Shown: one piece after another, positions 28,815-28,816 of the stretch
Numbering within the stretch: the first letter of the stretch is position 1
Layout: each line of letters opens with the position of its first letter
DNA from: NIOZ-UU13 sp964417935
GTDB lineage: Bacteria; Planctomycetota; Phycisphaerae; Sedimentisphaerales; Anaerobacaceae
Direction of reading: 5' to 3'
Length of the DNA stretch: 28,816 nt
Assembly: GCA_964417935.1 (NCBI GenBank)
Contig: CAYQKF010000064.1
Location: 1-28,816, forward strand
Made by a program: the position numbers and the translations under genes
The notes under the pieces: generated by a model
What the model was told of the DNA's origin: nothing
Seen by the model: only the letters and a program-made list of their open reading frames with translations
Database searches by the model: none

Positions 28815-28816
28815 AG

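Overview
The window looks like a chromosome segment from a member of the Planctomycetota, most likely the Phycisphaerae/Sedimentisphaerales side. The best pointer is a run of five tandem genes for proteins that start with a type IV prepilin helix (FTLIELLVVIAII) and end in the His-rich, H-X9-DG-like module that is expanded in these bacteria. A class I (oxygen-labile, two-subunit type) fumarase alpha subunit, a sigma54-driven flagellin and a SpoIVB/S55-type secreted protein fit a motile organism of low-oxygen habitats. The assignment is inference from gene content; there is no rRNA or other marker in the window.

Layout. 1-2600: HNH-AP2 endonuclease, then a stand-alone flagellin with a near-consensus sigma54 promoter and a leader carrying two AAGGAG boxes. 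2600-6150: repeat-rich, rearranged stretch with a gene of an unrecognised family, a polyprenyl diphosphate synthase and a truncated ispA on the other strand. 6150-8860: miaA, convergent with an ATP-cone protein and nrdR, preceded by a probable small RNA with its own promoter and terminator. 9000-11490 (minus strand): cytoplasmic parvulin, a divergent ThyA-fold protein and a membrane-anchored protein. 11650-14800 (plus): riboflavin synthase, pdxA, rsmA. 15000-19644: the pseudopilin cluster, with a clear promoter and an operator-like palindrome. 19711-25192 (minus): fumarase alpha, a large secreted beta-propeller protein and an S55-like protein. 25311-27347 (plus): a TPR membrane protein and an RluD-family pseudouridine synthase. 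27563-28814 (minus): truncated HEPN, MNT nucleotidyltransferase, TrkA.

Most genes are ordinary housekeeping genes in short transcription units. The unusual signal is in the DNA between and inside them. At least ten places hold arrays with a strict 7-bp period. The unit sequence differs from array to array, but most are folded as inverted repeats. One lies in frame inside the fumarase gene, one encodes the front of the S55-like protein's signal peptide, and one forms the C-terminal tail of PdxA. A second family, bounded by TGTCA...TGACA (eight copies), sits inside the loop of two such foldbacks. I regard the period-7 foldback elements as the most novel feature of this window; cyanobacterial heptanucleotide STRR repeats are the nearest precedent I know.
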